Shown here: positions 43,472 through 51,847 of the stretch, one piece after another
How positions within the stretch are numbered: the first letter of the stretch is position 1
Layout of the letters: each line of letters starts with the position of its first letter
NCBI GenBank assembly: GCA_963773315.1
Contig: CAVZAF010000004.1
Coordinates: 254,056-318,055 of the forward strand
DNA from: DATKAS01 sp963773315
GTDB taxonomy: Bacteria; Actinomycetota; Acidimicrobiia; Acidimicrobiales; DATKAS01
Direction of reading: 5' to 3'
Length of the DNA: 64,000 nucleotides
The notes under the pieces: model-generated
Told to the model about the DNA's origin: nothing
The model's database searches: none
The model's input: the letters and a program-made list of their open reading frames with translations, nothing else
Made by a program: the position numbers and the translations under genes

Positions 43472-44332
43472 TCAGAGCGTCGTCAGCGAAGGCAGACCCA
43501 CGATGGCGTCCTCGAAGACGCGTCGCTCATCGGCGCTTGCTGGCTTGTAGAGAACGAGCTCATCGAACCCGAGGCGGCGAGCGGAGTCGGCGATCTGTTC
43601 GAGCGTGCCGGGTCGCGCCCAGGGCTTCAGCGGCCGAAACGCAAGCAGCGAGCGGCGGAGCGACGCGGGATCGCGTCCGATCGACTCGCACGCGTCGTTG
43701 AGCGTCCGCGCCTGCGACTCGAGCGACTCGAAACACGCGGCCTCATCGTCGAGGGCGAGTCCGCCGAACGCGCTCCACACGTCCGCCAGCCGCGCGGTCG
43801 CGCGCAACATGCGGGGCCCCACCGCTCCGATGAGGATGGGCGGTCGCGGCTGCTGCAACGGGCCCGGCGCCCACGACGCGTCGCGGAAGGAGTAGAAGTC
43901 GCCCTGGAACGAGTCGGCGCCGCAAAGCGCCGCGTCAAGAGCCCGCACGAACTCTTCGAGCCGGTCGACGCGTTCGCGAGGAGACCACTCGGGCACCCCG
44001 GCCATGCTGTGGTCGGTCGGGTACACGCCGGCCCCCACTCCGACATCGAGTCGGCCGCCCGACAGCTGATCGACCGTGATCACCTGCTTGGCGACAACGA
44101 CGGGCTGTCGGTAGATGAGGTTCGACACCAGCATCGAGAGCCGCAGACGTTCGGTTGCGACGGCCCAGGCCGCAAGCGTCGACCAGCCATCGAGACCGGG
44201 AACCGAGGTGTCGCGGGGGTGCCGCAGATGGTCGGCGGTCGCGATCAGGTCGAAACCGGCGTCGGCGGCGAGGCGGGCATCAGACATCGCCTCGTCGCCG
44301 CTGCCGGCGAGTGACATGAGCCCGAAGCGCAC
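43472..44332 (-). CDS. LLM-class (F420-dependent) oxidoreductase
   Basis: 286 residues with the luciferase-like TIM barrel: MRFGLMSLAG, a conserved FDLIATADHL, WSTLAAWAVATERLRLSMLVSN, RQPVVVAKQVITVDQLSGGRLDVGVGAG and PILIGAVGPRMLRATARLADVW. These are typical of actinobacterial F420-utilising enzymes. The substrate is not predictable. The 224-bp region upstream (43248-43471) shows no gene. Confidence 0.93.
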   Translation of the reverse strand: MRFGLMSLAGSGDEAMSDARLAADAGFDLIATADHLRHPRDTSVPGLDGWSTLAAWAVATERLRLSMLVSNLIYRQPVVVAKQVITVDQLSGGRLDVGVGAGVYPTDHSMAGVPEWSPRERVDRLEEFVRALDAALCGADSFQGDFYSFRDASWAPGPLQQPRPPILIGAVGPRMLRATARLADVWSAFGGLALDDEAACFESLESQARTLNDACESIGRDPASLRRSLLAFRPLKPWARPGTLEQIADSARRLGFDELVLYKPASADERRVFEDAIVGLPSLTTL

Positions 44333-44407
44333 GGGCGAACTATTGCATCGCGGTGACGATGTCGTTGCCGAGGGAGCGGGCCGATGACCTGCCGCTGTGC
44401 GACCCGG

Positions 44408-44920
44408 TCACGAGAGTTCTTTCGGCGTCACGAGGCTCGTCAGGTGCGCCTGGCCGGGGCCGAGCTCGGCCCAGCTGACGTCAAGGTCGAATGTCGCGAG
44501 CGCTCCCGTAGGGAACTTCGTCCGGAGCCGGTCCAGCAGGGCGGCATCCCCCTCGCCGAACAGCTCGAGAGCGAGATCTTGGAGGCCCGGGTTGTGCGCG
44601 ATCACGAGGATCTGTGAGATCTGTGGGTCGACGATCCGAAGCCGTCCCAAGATCTCCGAGGCATCAGCGCCGTACAGCTCGGGTTCGATCGACACCTCGG
44701 CCGTCTCCCCGAGCGCTGGTCGCAATGCCTCGAGCGTCTCGAGCGCACGACGAGCCGAGGAGCACAGCACCAAAGCCGGACGGACACCACCGGACGGAAG
44801 ATAGGCAGCGATCGTTCGAGCAGCACGGGCACCGCGGGGAGCGAGTGGTCGATCGTGGTCGGGGATCGTCACTTCATCCCAGCTGGACTTCGCGTGGCGC
44901 AACAAATGCAGCGTTCTCAC
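44408..44920 (-). CDS. SixA-like phosphohistidine phosphatase
   Basis: 170 residues from GTG 44920. The histidine phosphatase signature is LHLLRHAKSSWDE, with downstream LVLCSSARRALETLEAL (Arg) and the second His in ILVIAHNPGLQDLA. Small size and the RHAKSSW motif match the SixA group. It may dephosphorylate phosphohistidine in a phosphorelay, or another small substrate. It begins 4 bp after the end of the broken GNAT gene. Confidence 0.92.
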   Translation of the reverse strand: MRTLHLLRHAKSSWDEVTIPDHDRPLAPRGARAARTIAAYLPSGGVRPALVLCSSARRALETLEALRPALGETAEVSIEPELYGADASEILGRLRIVDPQISQILVIAHNPGLQDLALELFGEGDAALLDRLRTKFPTGALATFDLDVSWAELGPGQAHLTSLVTPKELS

Positions 44921-44924
44921 TCGA

Positions 44925-45337
44925 TCACTCCTCGATGGTGAAGCGCTGCACCGGTCGCCCGTCTCGGACGTGTTCTTCGAAGGGCACCGGGATCGCCGAG
45001 CGCCAAAAGGCGGAACCCGCGATGTTCGCTTCCGACTGTCGGACCTCCCAGGATCCGGGGAAGCGTCGCAACACAGCACGCGCCGCTCTGTTCCAACCGC
45101 GAGCGCCGGTACTTCCGCATTACGAAAAACGCCATGTCGTGCGGCGGTCCCGATCGCACGAGCACGAATCCAGCGAGAGAACCGTCGACGCGAATGAAGA
45201 ATGGGTGTCGATCGGCCTCGGTCCAATAGTGATCCAGGTAGCGGTACCCGAACACCCCGTGCACGCCGACATCCCAGCCCATGTACTCCGAGAAGTCGTA
45301 GACGTAGAACTCCTGTCGCGACCGGGTTCGTCGTCAC
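44925..45337 (-). pseudogene. GNAT acetyltransferase, frameshifted and lacking its N-terminus
   Basis: One frame gives EFYVYDFSEYMGWDVG, VFGYRYLDHYWTEADRHPFF and DMAFFVMRKYRRS. After an indel near 45085-45095 another frame continues AARAVLRRFPGSWEVRQSEA, NIAGSAFWR and RFTIEE. This is a well-known GNAT type (YLDHYWTE, FFVMRKYR, FPGxWEV, AxAFWR). About 25 residues expected before the YVYDFSEY stretch are absent, because the reading runs straight into the stop of the GAP-family gene. So there are at least two lesions. Confidence 0.75.
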
Positions 45338-46002
45338 CCGGTGAGGGCAGCAACGATCAGGTAGATGCTGTCGCCGATGAGCCAGAAGCCGAGTACGAGG
45401 GACACGATGATGATGACTTGGTCGGTGTGGGTGTCGATCCATGTTCTCGTCCTGGCCAGGACGGCCTGGGTCTCGGCGGGCTTGAAGCCGGCGTAGATCT
45501 CCATCGCGAGGTAGGTCGCGGTTGCGATCACGCAGAACAGGAAGAGCGCGAGGTAGTCCTGCCAGCTCGAGAGCTTGGCTTCGACGATGACCGCGACGCC
45601 GACGGCTACGAGTCCCCAGGGTTGGGTCAGCGGCCCCAGGGCCATCGCGAACCAGGGCGACATGTTGTCGATGCCCGTCTGCCACTTCGGGGTCTTCTTC
45701 GGGGGCTTCGGCTCACCGAGTCTTCGCCATCGGCGCCAGGCGATGACGAGCAGGACAGCACCGATGAGAATCTTGACCGCGAGTGCCGCAAGCGATGGGG
45801 CGGTACTGGCCTTCGGTGGGTTGTTGCCGGTGACCAGGACTGTCAAGGCGATGACGATCGCAAGTGACGCGAGCCATCCGAAGATGAAGGCGGCACCTTT
45901 CCTGACGCCACCCTGTGATGCCAACACGAGAATGAACGCGGTCAAGGGAATCGGCTCGAGGGTGATCGCCAATCCGATGAGGACAAGGGTGAGAATCAGC
46001 AC
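45334..46002 (-). CDS. GAP/LysE-type membrane protein
   Basis: 222 residues with six probable helices (LILTLVLIGLAITLEPIPLTAFIL; AAFIFGWLASLAIVIALTVLV; AVKILIGAVLLVIAWRRW; MALGPLTQPWGLVAVGVAVIVE; LALFLFCVIATATYLAMEI; VIIIVSLVLGFWLIGDSIYLIV). The EPIPLTAFIL opening is typical of the actinobacterial GAP (Sap) family, distant relatives of LysE exporters. A role in lipid or small-molecule export is inferred from the family. Confidence 0.85.
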   Translation of the reverse strand: MLILTLVLIGLAITLEPIPLTAFILVLASQGGVRKGAAFIFGWLASLAIVIALTVLVTGNNPPKASTAPSLAALAVKILIGAVLLVIAWRRWRRLGEPKPPKKTPKWQTGIDNMSPWFAMALGPLTQPWGLVAVGVAVIVEAKLSSWQDYLALFLFCVIATATYLAMEIYAGFKPAETQAVLARTRTWIDTHTDQVIIIVSLVLGFWLIGDSIYLIVAALTG

Positions 46003-46205
46003 GCCCAGCTCGTTTCATTCGGCAGCCGATGGTACGAGTCCTCGCTGCGCGCGCCTTCACCCGGCGGCACCTGACCCTGCAAGCGTGCAACGCGACGACC
46101 GTCGGCTCAATCGGTGAGTGACCCCTTCGCAGGGTTGGGGACGTTCGCCTCTGGAGGCGGCCTCGGGATCGTCGTCTGATGGTCGATGTCCCGGAAGGAG
46201 GCTGC

Positions 46206-46706
46206 ATGCGAGTTCTCATCGCGTACGGATCCAAGCGGGGCGGTACCGCAGGGCTGGCCGCGATGATCCGCGACGAGTTCACCGCGCTCGGGCTGCAGGC
46301 CTCCGCGGAACCCGCCCGAAAAGTGCGGCGCCTGGACGGCTACGACGCCGTGGTGATCGCGGGCGCGCTGTATGCCAACCGTTGGCACCGCGACGCCCGC
46401 CGCTTCGCCCGCCGGCACGCCAAGGCGTTACGGGAGCGTCCGGTCTGGCTCGTGGCCAGCGGCCCACTCGACGAGTCGGCGGTCGCCGGGGACATTCCCC
46501 CCGTCAAGCACGTGGCGTCTGTGATGGCCGAGATCGGTGCCCGTGGCCAGGTCACCATTGGCGGCCGTCTCCAACCTGACGCCAAAGGCTTCCCGGCCAG
46601 TGCCATGGCCAAGAATCGCGCAGGTGACTGGCGCGATCCTGCCCACGTCCGTCGCTGGGCATCGGAAGTTGGGGAGGCGCTCGCGCATCTCGACCAAGCC
46701 ACCTGA
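46206..46706 (+). CDS. Flavodoxin-domain protein (HemG-like)
   Basis: 166 residues from ATG 46206, chosen for AAGGAGG just upstream. The FMN phosphate loop is AYGSKRGGTAGLA, followed by DAVVIAGALYANRWHRDARRFARRH and VWLVASGPLD. This pattern matches menaquinone-dependent protoporphyrinogen oxidase-like flavodoxins and related proteins. The redox partner is unknown. Confidence 0.88.
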   Translation: MRVLIAYGSKRGGTAGLAAMIRDEFTALGLQASAEPARKVRRLDGYDAVVIAGALYANRWHRDARRFARRHAKALRERPVWLVASGPLDESAVAGDIPPVKHVASVMAEIGARGQVTIGGRLQPDAKGFPASAMAKNRAGDWRDPAHVRRWASEVGEALAHLDQAT

Positions 46707-46717
46707 GCACAGAACAA

Positions 46718-46909
46718 CTCACCACATTCGGTGAAGCCGAGGCCGTCACGGTCGTAGCCGACGACGTGCGCGCGATCCGAGAGTCGCGCCGCGATCGTGA
46801 TCCAGGACGCGAAGCGGTCGCCCGCGCCGGTCACGATCACGACCGAAGGTCCGGCGCCATTCTCGTACACACCGACCGTATGGCCGCCGACGTCGAAGAG
46901 CCGTCCCTA
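46718..46909 (-). pseudogene. N-terminal fragment of an alpha/beta hydrolase
   Basis: One frame reads GRLFDVGGHTVGVYENGAGP, VIVTGAGDRFASW and VVGYDRDGLGFTECGE: the first strands and the oxyanion turn of an alpha/beta hydrolase. A TAG lies just before GRLF, and the rest of the enzyme is missing because coding character ends at about 46717. It abuts a truncated membrane-protein gene at 46910. Confidence 0.65.
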
Positions 46910-46911
46910 CG

Positions 46912-47421
46912 TCGGACACCGAGATCGCCCGCTACTTCGCCGATCACCAGGCGCTGAGCACGATCCAGTCGCTGCTCATCCACGGGGTCGCCGCGCTCGC
47001 CCTGTTCGCGGTGCTCGTGGCGGTGCAGCGTGCCGGCCGCTCGACTCGTCTCGCGCGGGCCGCCGGGCTCACTGCCATCGGCTTGTCGCTGGTGCAGTGT
47101 GTGCTCGACGTGTACCGCAGCGTCGTGTCGACCGGCTCCACGACCGTGACCTTGGTCCACACCATCGACCGCATCGACGGATTCAAGATGTTCGCCTTCG
47201 CGGTGATGATCGCCGCCAGCGTCAACGTGTTCCGCTCGACTGGAATGATCGGCCGCAAGATGACCATCGCCGGCAAGGTCGCCGTCCCCGCCCTCATCGT
47301 GTCCGGCATCGCCTACACCACCGCCACCACCGCCCTGCTCGTGTCCGCCGACCTCTCGCTTGTCCTGCTGCTTGTGTGGGTCGGCTACACCGGCGTCGCC
47401 GCCGGCCGTCAGAGCCACTGA
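46912..47421 (+). CDS. Membrane protein, 5'-truncated
   Basis: Four or so helices are visible: STIQSLLIHGVAALALFAVL, AAGLTAIGLSLVQCVLDVYR, MFAFAVMIAASVNVFRSTGM and a last pair (PALIVSGIAYTTATTALLVS; LSLVLLLVWVGYTGVA). The frame is open back to about 46912, without a proper start, where hydrolase-like sequence of opposite strand begins. A GTG at 47011 may allow a short product. The stop overlaps the ATG of the tetR gene, so the pair is coupled. The family is unknown. Confidence 0.55.
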   Translation, partial: SDTEIARYFADHQALSTIQSLLIHGVAALALFAVLVAVQRAGRSTRLARAAGLTAIGLSLVQCVLDVYRSVVSTGSTTVTLVHTIDRIDGFKMFAFAVMIAASVNVFRSTGMIGRKMTIAGKVAVPALIVSGIAYTTATTALLVSADLSLVLLLVWVGYTGVAAGRQSH

Positions 47422-47993
47422 TGCCTCGAGCGGGACTCACCTCCGAGCGGGTCGTCGCCGAAGCCGCCCAAGTCGCCGACGAGGTCGGGCTCGACCAGCT
47501 CACCCTCGCCGCCGTCGCCCAACGATTCGGAGTTGCGCTCCCCTCGCTCTACAAGCACGTCAAGGGGCTCGATGGACTGCAACGAGACCTCGCCGTGCTG
47601 GGAATGCAGCAGTTGGCCGCCGCCCTCAGCAGGGCGGCGGTCGGGCGTTCCGGCAAGGACGCGCTGGCTGGCGTCGCCCACGCCTACCGCAGCTTCGCCA
47701 AGGACCGGCCCGGCCTGTACGCCGCCACCATGCGAGCACCGAGCCCCGACGACGAGGAGCACACCGCCGTGAGCCGAGACGCACTCGACGTCGCCATTGC
47801 CGTCATGCGCAGCTACGGCATCGAAGGCGTCGACGCCGTGCACGCCATCCGCTTCTACCGCTCCGCGCTGCACGGGTTCGTGGCCCAAGAAGCGAGTGGC
47901 GCCTTCGGTATGCCCGAAAGCGTCGAAGAGTCCTTCCGGCTGATGATCGCAGCGCTCGACATCGCCCTCGTGAACTGGTCGACGCTGCAGTGA
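47421..47993 (+). CDS. TetR-family regulator with WHG-type C-terminal domain
   Basis: 190 residues. The HTH reads ERVVAEAAQVADEVGLDQLTLAAVAQRFGVALPSLYKHVKGLDGLQ. The C-terminal part contains the WHG-type pattern (AYRSFAKDRPGLYAATM; HAIRFYRSALHGFVAQEASGAFGMPESVEESF). Its ATG overlaps the TGA of the truncated membrane-protein gene, which it probably regulates. Confidence 0.92.
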   Translation: MPRAGLTSERVVAEAAQVADEVGLDQLTLAAVAQRFGVALPSLYKHVKGLDGLQRDLAVLGMQQLAAALSRAAVGRSGKDALAGVAHAYRSFAKDRPGLYAATMRAPSPDDEEHTAVSRDALDVAIAVMRSYGIEGVDAVHAIRFYRSALHGFVAQEASGAFGMPESVEESFRLMIAALDIALVNWSTLQ

Positions 47994-48000
47994 AGGCGCT

Positions 48001-48424
48001 CGAAGGTGCCCGCTTCCTCCTCGAGGTCTGCCTCGTCGTCGCTCTCGCGGACGCGCGCGATCGGGTACGCGCAGGTCGGTACCGGGTAAGGACCACGTGG
48101 ACGGACGTACAACCGACGGTGGCCGACGAGAACAACTTCCTCGAGGCCGATGGGTGGACGACTACGCATGCTGGCACCTCGCGCTCACAGAGGGAGCGCT
48201 CGACGAGACCAAGGCTCGCGACGCCTCCGCGTCGGGCGACTTCCGGCGGAAGCACCGGATGGGCTTGATCGCCTGCTCCCACCGGGCAGCCGAGTGGGAG
48301 CACCCAGAGGTCATGCTCCCCGCGCACAGGCTGCTCCTCTCCCTCGTGAGGTCGCGGAGCCGATCGGCTCGACCATCTGCCGCTGGACGGGTTCCGGGAG
48401 ACCTCGCAGCACCGTGGATGCGCG
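48001..48424 (+). other. Unresolved 424-bp stretch between tetR and the kinase
   Basis: Part of one frame (about 48156-48340) has protein-like character: DDYACWHLALTEGALDETKA, DFRRKHRMGLIACSHRAAEW and EHPEVMLPAHRLL. It has no clear start and its end runs into the kinase in another frame. I do not recognise it. It may be a gene remnant or another indel-damaged small gene. No terminator or promoter stands out. Confidence 0.3.
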
Positions 48425-49610
48425 GTGAGCACGCAGGCTGCATCGCGGTCTCGTTGCGGGGCGCTACCGGTTGGGCCAAGTCATCGGCCGCGGCGCAATG
48501 GGCGTGGTGTACCGCGCGGACGACGAGCGCCTCGGCCGGGACGTCGCGGTCAAGTTCCTTCGAAGGGACTTGGCGGCGCACGAATCGGTGCGCGATCGAT
48601 TCGAACGCGAGGCCATGGCCGCTGCACGTCTGGTCCACCCGAACGTGGTCACCGTGTTCGACAGCGGCGAGGAGGACGGCGAGCCGCACATCGTCATGGA
48701 GTGCTTGCCTGGTCGCACACTGGCCGACGAGCTGCGAGAAGGACCGCAAGCGGTGGGGCGCACTCGCGAGATGGCCCTCGAAGTCCTCAGCGCACTGAGT
48801 GCCGCCCACGCGCTCGGGATCGTGCATCGCGACATCAAGCCAGCGAACCTTCTGATCACCGAGCACGGCTCTTTCAAAGTGGGGGACTTCGGCATCGCGA
48901 AGAGCGTGGACGGTCTCGACCAGACCGAGACCGGCGAGATCCTGGGGACCGCGGCGTACCTTGCGCCCGAGCGCATCGAGGGTCACGCCGCGACGTCCCG
49001 GTCCGACCTGTACTCGCTCGGCGTCGTGATGTACGAGGCGCTGACCGGAGCCAAGCCGTTCGTCGGCGACAACCCCGCCGCCATCGCGTACGCGGTGCAC
49101 GACTGTGATCCCGTCCCGGTGCTGGACTTGCGGCCTGACGCCGATCCCAGTCTCGTCGCAGCCGTCGAGCGAGCGATGGCTCGCAACCCCGACGAAAGGT
49201 TCGACTCCGCCGACGCGATGGCTGAAGCCCTTGCGCCCGATGACCTGCGCGATGACTCACCCGCCCCGAGTGGCGCCCGGTCGAGAGGGGTCCGGAACGG
49301 TGATGTCGTGCTGGAAGGCGAGACGGAGGTCCTCACGCCGACCGACGTGTTGGTCGTGCGGTCCACCCCGACCACGACGGCTGTCCGCCCGGCGCGTCGG
49401 AGGACAGACAAACGACCCCTGATCGCACTCGCGGCCTTCGCCATAGCTGCCGTCATCGCTTTCGGTGTGAGCCATCGCGGCGACAGCCCGCGTGGCATCC
49501 CACCTGCCACTGGGCCTTCGACGACGGTCGCACCCGGCGTTCCGGCGACGACGTTGCCGGCGCCGCTCGCGACTGCGCTCGACCGGCTCGACGAAGCGAT
49601 CCGGTCATGA
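48425..49610 (+). CDS. PknB-type Ser/Thr protein kinase, frameshift at the N-terminus
   Basis: The long frame opens only at TTG 48471, inside the first kinase strand. Dropping one base near 48452 joins it to GTG 48425 and gives VSTQAASRLVAGRYRLGQVI, the normal start for this family. The kinase motifs are complete: GRGAMGVVYRA, VAVKFL, HRDIKPANLL, DFGIAK, YLAPERIEG. A juxtamembrane region, one helix (PLIALAAFAIAAVIAFGVS) and a short Thr/Pro-rich external tail follow, with no PASTA domains. Its 3' end overlaps a lipoprotein gene (ATGA). Confidence 0.9.
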
Positions 49611-50002
49611 AGCGCGTCGTCGTCGCGGCGATCGTCACGTTGGGGCTTCTCGGCTGTGGCGGCGACAGCCGTGCCGTGTCGCCCGCGGCGTCTGCCGCTC
49701 TCGAAGAGGACGTGCAACAGATCCGGGCCGCCGTGGCGGCAGGTGATCTGCCCTCCGCGACTCTTTCGCTGTCCGACCTGCGCACGCGAGTCACGAATTT
49801 GCGTGCGCAGGGCGAGCTGAACGACGCCGCGATGGAGCGAATCCTCAATGAGGCCGCCGCGGTCGAGCAGAACCTCGTGTTGATCCCGACGACCACGGCG
49901 GCACTGGCACCGGCGGCACCGCCGGTTGCTGTGACTGGCGGCAGCAATGGCCACGGGAACGGCAAACCGAAGGGCAAGGACAAACGAGGCGAGGGCGACT
50001 AG
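49607..50002 (+). CDS. Small lipoprotein partner of the kinase
   Basis: 131 residues. Signal and lipobox are VVVAAIVTLGLLGC. A helical domain (ALEEDVQQIRAAVAAGDLPS to LNEAAAVEQNLVLIP) is followed by an Ala/Pro spacer and a basic Gly/Lys tail (GHGNGKPKGKDKRGEGD) that could bind polyanionic envelope polymers. The helical part resembles the C-terminus of the kinase (ATALDRLDEAIRS). The start overlaps the kinase stop by 4 bp, so it is probably its accessory sensor. Confidence 0.75.
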   Translation: MKRVVVAAIVTLGLLGCGGDSRAVSPAASAALEEDVQQIRAAVAAGDLPSATLSLSDLRTRVTNLRAQGELNDAAMERILNEAAAVEQNLVLIPTTTAALAPAAPPVAVTGGSNGHGNGKPKGKDKRGEGD

Positions 50003-50020
50003 GCGTCCACATGTGGACGC
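50003..50020. terminator. Perfect 18-bp palindrome after the kinase operon
   Basis: GCGTCCACATGTGGACGC begins 1 bp after the lipoprotein stop. It could fold as a hairpin or bind a dimeric regulator. No T-run follows. The rest of the 50021-50212 gap shows no gene. Confidence 0.45.
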
Positions 50021-50212
50021 GAACGCGGCCCGCCGGTGTCGAAAGCGCCCTTGCCACGAGCAGATGTCACCCGCGGGGATGCAAACGTGCCGCGCGTGTG
50101 GCCGCATCTGATCGACTCACCTCGGTCATGCTGCCCGCGCACGCCTCGATGCCGTGCGAGTCGCTCGGTGTCCGATGGCGACTCGCGCTACCGCGCCCTC
50201 CCTCCAGGTCGG

Positions 50213-51304
50213 TCAGCGGTCGCTCGCGGCCGAGGAAGGGTCCTCCAGCACGACGCGGACACCGAGAAGTCTGATCGGACGGCCACCCTCGAACCTCGCG
50301 AGCACCGTGACCGCCATGTCCGCCACGACGCCGGCATCGTTCGTCGGCTCGGCGAGCTTGCCGCTTCTCGTACGGGTGAAGAACGTCGCTGTGCGCACCT
50401 TCACGGCGACGTGAGTGATGCGACGGCCGAGATCGGCGACGGACGCCGTGACCTCCTCCGCGAGGCGGCGCACGTTCGCGTCGACCTCCGCTTCGTCGGT
50501 GAGGTCGCGCTCGAACGTGACCTCACGACTTCGCCCTCGCGGCACTCGGGGCTCATCGATCAAAGGTGCGTCGTGGCCGCCCAGTCCCAGCACCCGCAGG
50601 TACGGACCGATGGCCGGGCCGAATCGCCGAGCGAGCTCGTGATGATCGGAGGCGGCGAGGTCAGCGACGGTGACGATGCCGAGCTCGCCGAGCCGCGCCG
50701 CGGTACGGCTGCCGATCCCGGAGATGGCGGTCACGGGCTCGGCGCCCATCACCGGCAGCCATGACCGATGAGTCAGGCTCGCCACGCCGCCCGGCTTGGC
50801 GAAGCCCGTCGCGGTCTTCGCCTGCAGCCTGGTCTCCCCGATCCCGACCGCGCAGCGCAGACTCGTGCGCTCGTAGACGGTCGCCTGAACACGACGTGCG
50901 AACCCGACGGGATCGGCCGTCCGCACGCCGACGCACGCCTCGTCCCAGCCCCACTCCTCGACGACCACCCCGAGAGATCGAAGCGCGGCCATCACCTCGG
51001 CCGATGCCGCCTCGTAGACAGGCCGGTCGAGCGGAAGGAAGACCGCATCGGGGCATTTGCGCAAGGCGGTTCGTAGGGGCATGCCTGAGCGGACACCCGC
51101 AGCCCTCGCCTCGTACGACGCCGTCGCCACGACCTGACGCGACCGCGTTGGGTCGCCATCGCCACCGACGACGACCGGCCGACCACCGAGCTCAGGTCGC
51201 CTCAGCACCTCGACTGCGGCGAGGAACTGGTCCAGGTCGACGTGCAGGACCCACTCGCGTTCCTCGTCGGAGGGAGGCGGCAGCGGGTCGCGCATCGACG
51301 CCAT
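50213..51304 (-). CDS. Y-family DNA polymerase (DinB/Pol IV type)
   Basis: 363 residues. The first catalytic region is VLHVDLDQFLAAVEVLRRPE and the palm motif is EEWGWDEACVGV, which keeps the Asp-Glu pair of the usual SxDE. Then comes the thumb HhH (AISGIGSRTAARLGELGIVTVADLA) and a little-finger domain. It is an error-prone translesion polymerase. The C-terminus lacks a recognisable beta-clamp tail of the QLxLF kind and ends in VVLEDPSSAASDR, so clamp interaction may differ from canonical Pol IV. Confidence 0.93.
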   Translation of the reverse strand: MASMRDPLPPPSDEEREWVLHVDLDQFLAAVEVLRRPELGGRPVVVGGDGDPTRSRQVVATASYEARAAGVRSGMPLRTALRKCPDAVFLPLDRPVYEAASAEVMAALRSLGVVVEEWGWDEACVGVRTADPVGFARRVQATVYERTSLRCAVGIGETRLQAKTATGFAKPGGVASLTHRSWLPVMGAEPVTAISGIGSRTAARLGELGIVTVADLAASDHHELARRFGPAIGPYLRVLGLGGHDAPLIDEPRVPRGRSREVTFERDLTDEAEVDANVRRLAEEVTASVADLGRRITHVAVKVRTATFFTRTRSGKLAEPTNDAGVVADMAVTVLARFEGGRPIRLLGVRVVLEDPSSAASDR

Positions 51305-51350
51305 TCTCAGCGCGCTCGAGGGTCTCTGAGTTCAAGAGATAGTTCACACC

Positions 51351-51364
51351 TGTCGCGAGACATC
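51351..51364 (+). repeat. Left terminal inverted repeat of the IS481-type island
   Basis: TGTCGCGAGACATC, 14 bp upstream of the transposase fragment start. Perfect inverse match to 58553-58566. Confidence 0.8.
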
Positions 51365-51377
51365 GTGCCCCCCTCGT

Positions 51378-51566
51378 GTGAGGGAGTGGCTGATGTCGAT
51401 GGCTCGGCTGGTGGTGTCGGCGGTGGTGATCGAGGGGCGGTCCAAGAGTGAGGTCGCTCGTGAGTACAAGGTTTCGCGTCGGTGGGTGATCACGCTGGTG
51501 CAGCGGTTCCTGGCCGACGGTGAGGCTGGCCTGGCCCCTCGGTCGCGGCGACCGAGGCGCAGCCCC
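51378..51566 (+). pseudogene. IS481-type transposase, N-terminal fragment
   Basis: About 63 codons (GTG 51378 or ATG 51393). The helix-turn-helix ARLVVSAVVIEGRSKSEVAR, VSRRWVITLVQRFLADGE and GLAPRSRRPRRSP are a typical IS481 N-terminus. After RRSP the frame runs into unrelated sequence (RQLGSARSWL), so the DDE catalytic core is lost. The bases 51567-51847 that follow hold no recognisable gene. Confidence 0.8.
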
Positions 51567-51758
51567 CGCCAGCTCGGCTCTGCGCGCTCTTGGCTCGCAG
51601 CCCCTACGCGCTTCCCGGAGGACCACGCGGGGAGTCGAGGGAGCGGGCGGGCTCCCACAGCTCGCGCCGTGGGAAGCATGCTGCATCCTGGTCCGCGACT
51701 GCTCGTGGGGTGTTGTGAGCCACGTTTCTCACCCATCCAAGTAGGCCGGTCGCGGACC

Positions 51759-51827
51759 CGGACATCTGGCGAACGCCACGACTTGGGACCAAGGACTCTG
51801 ACATGTAGCGGACGTTTGGCGCACGCT
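51759..51827 (+). repeat. Two 19-bp imperfect direct repeats, 50 bp apart
   Basis: CGGACATCTGGCGAACGCC (51759-51777) and CGGACGTTTGGCGCACGCT (51809-51827) differ at 5 positions and start exactly 50 bp apart, just before the DUF4386 gene. They may be binding sites for a regulator or remnants of another insertion sequence end. Confidence 0.35.
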
Positions 51828-51847
51828 TGGTCGGGTGAGGTGACGCC

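Noticed and set aside
46124..46160. A further DosR box before the flavodoxin gene
   Set aside because: The best 14-mer (GGGACGTTCGCCTC) matches at only about 11 positions and lacks the second half-site.
47360..48268. A 302-codon ORF overlapping the tetR gene
   Set aside because: It is out of frame with the clear TetR HTH and is Arg-rich. A shadow.
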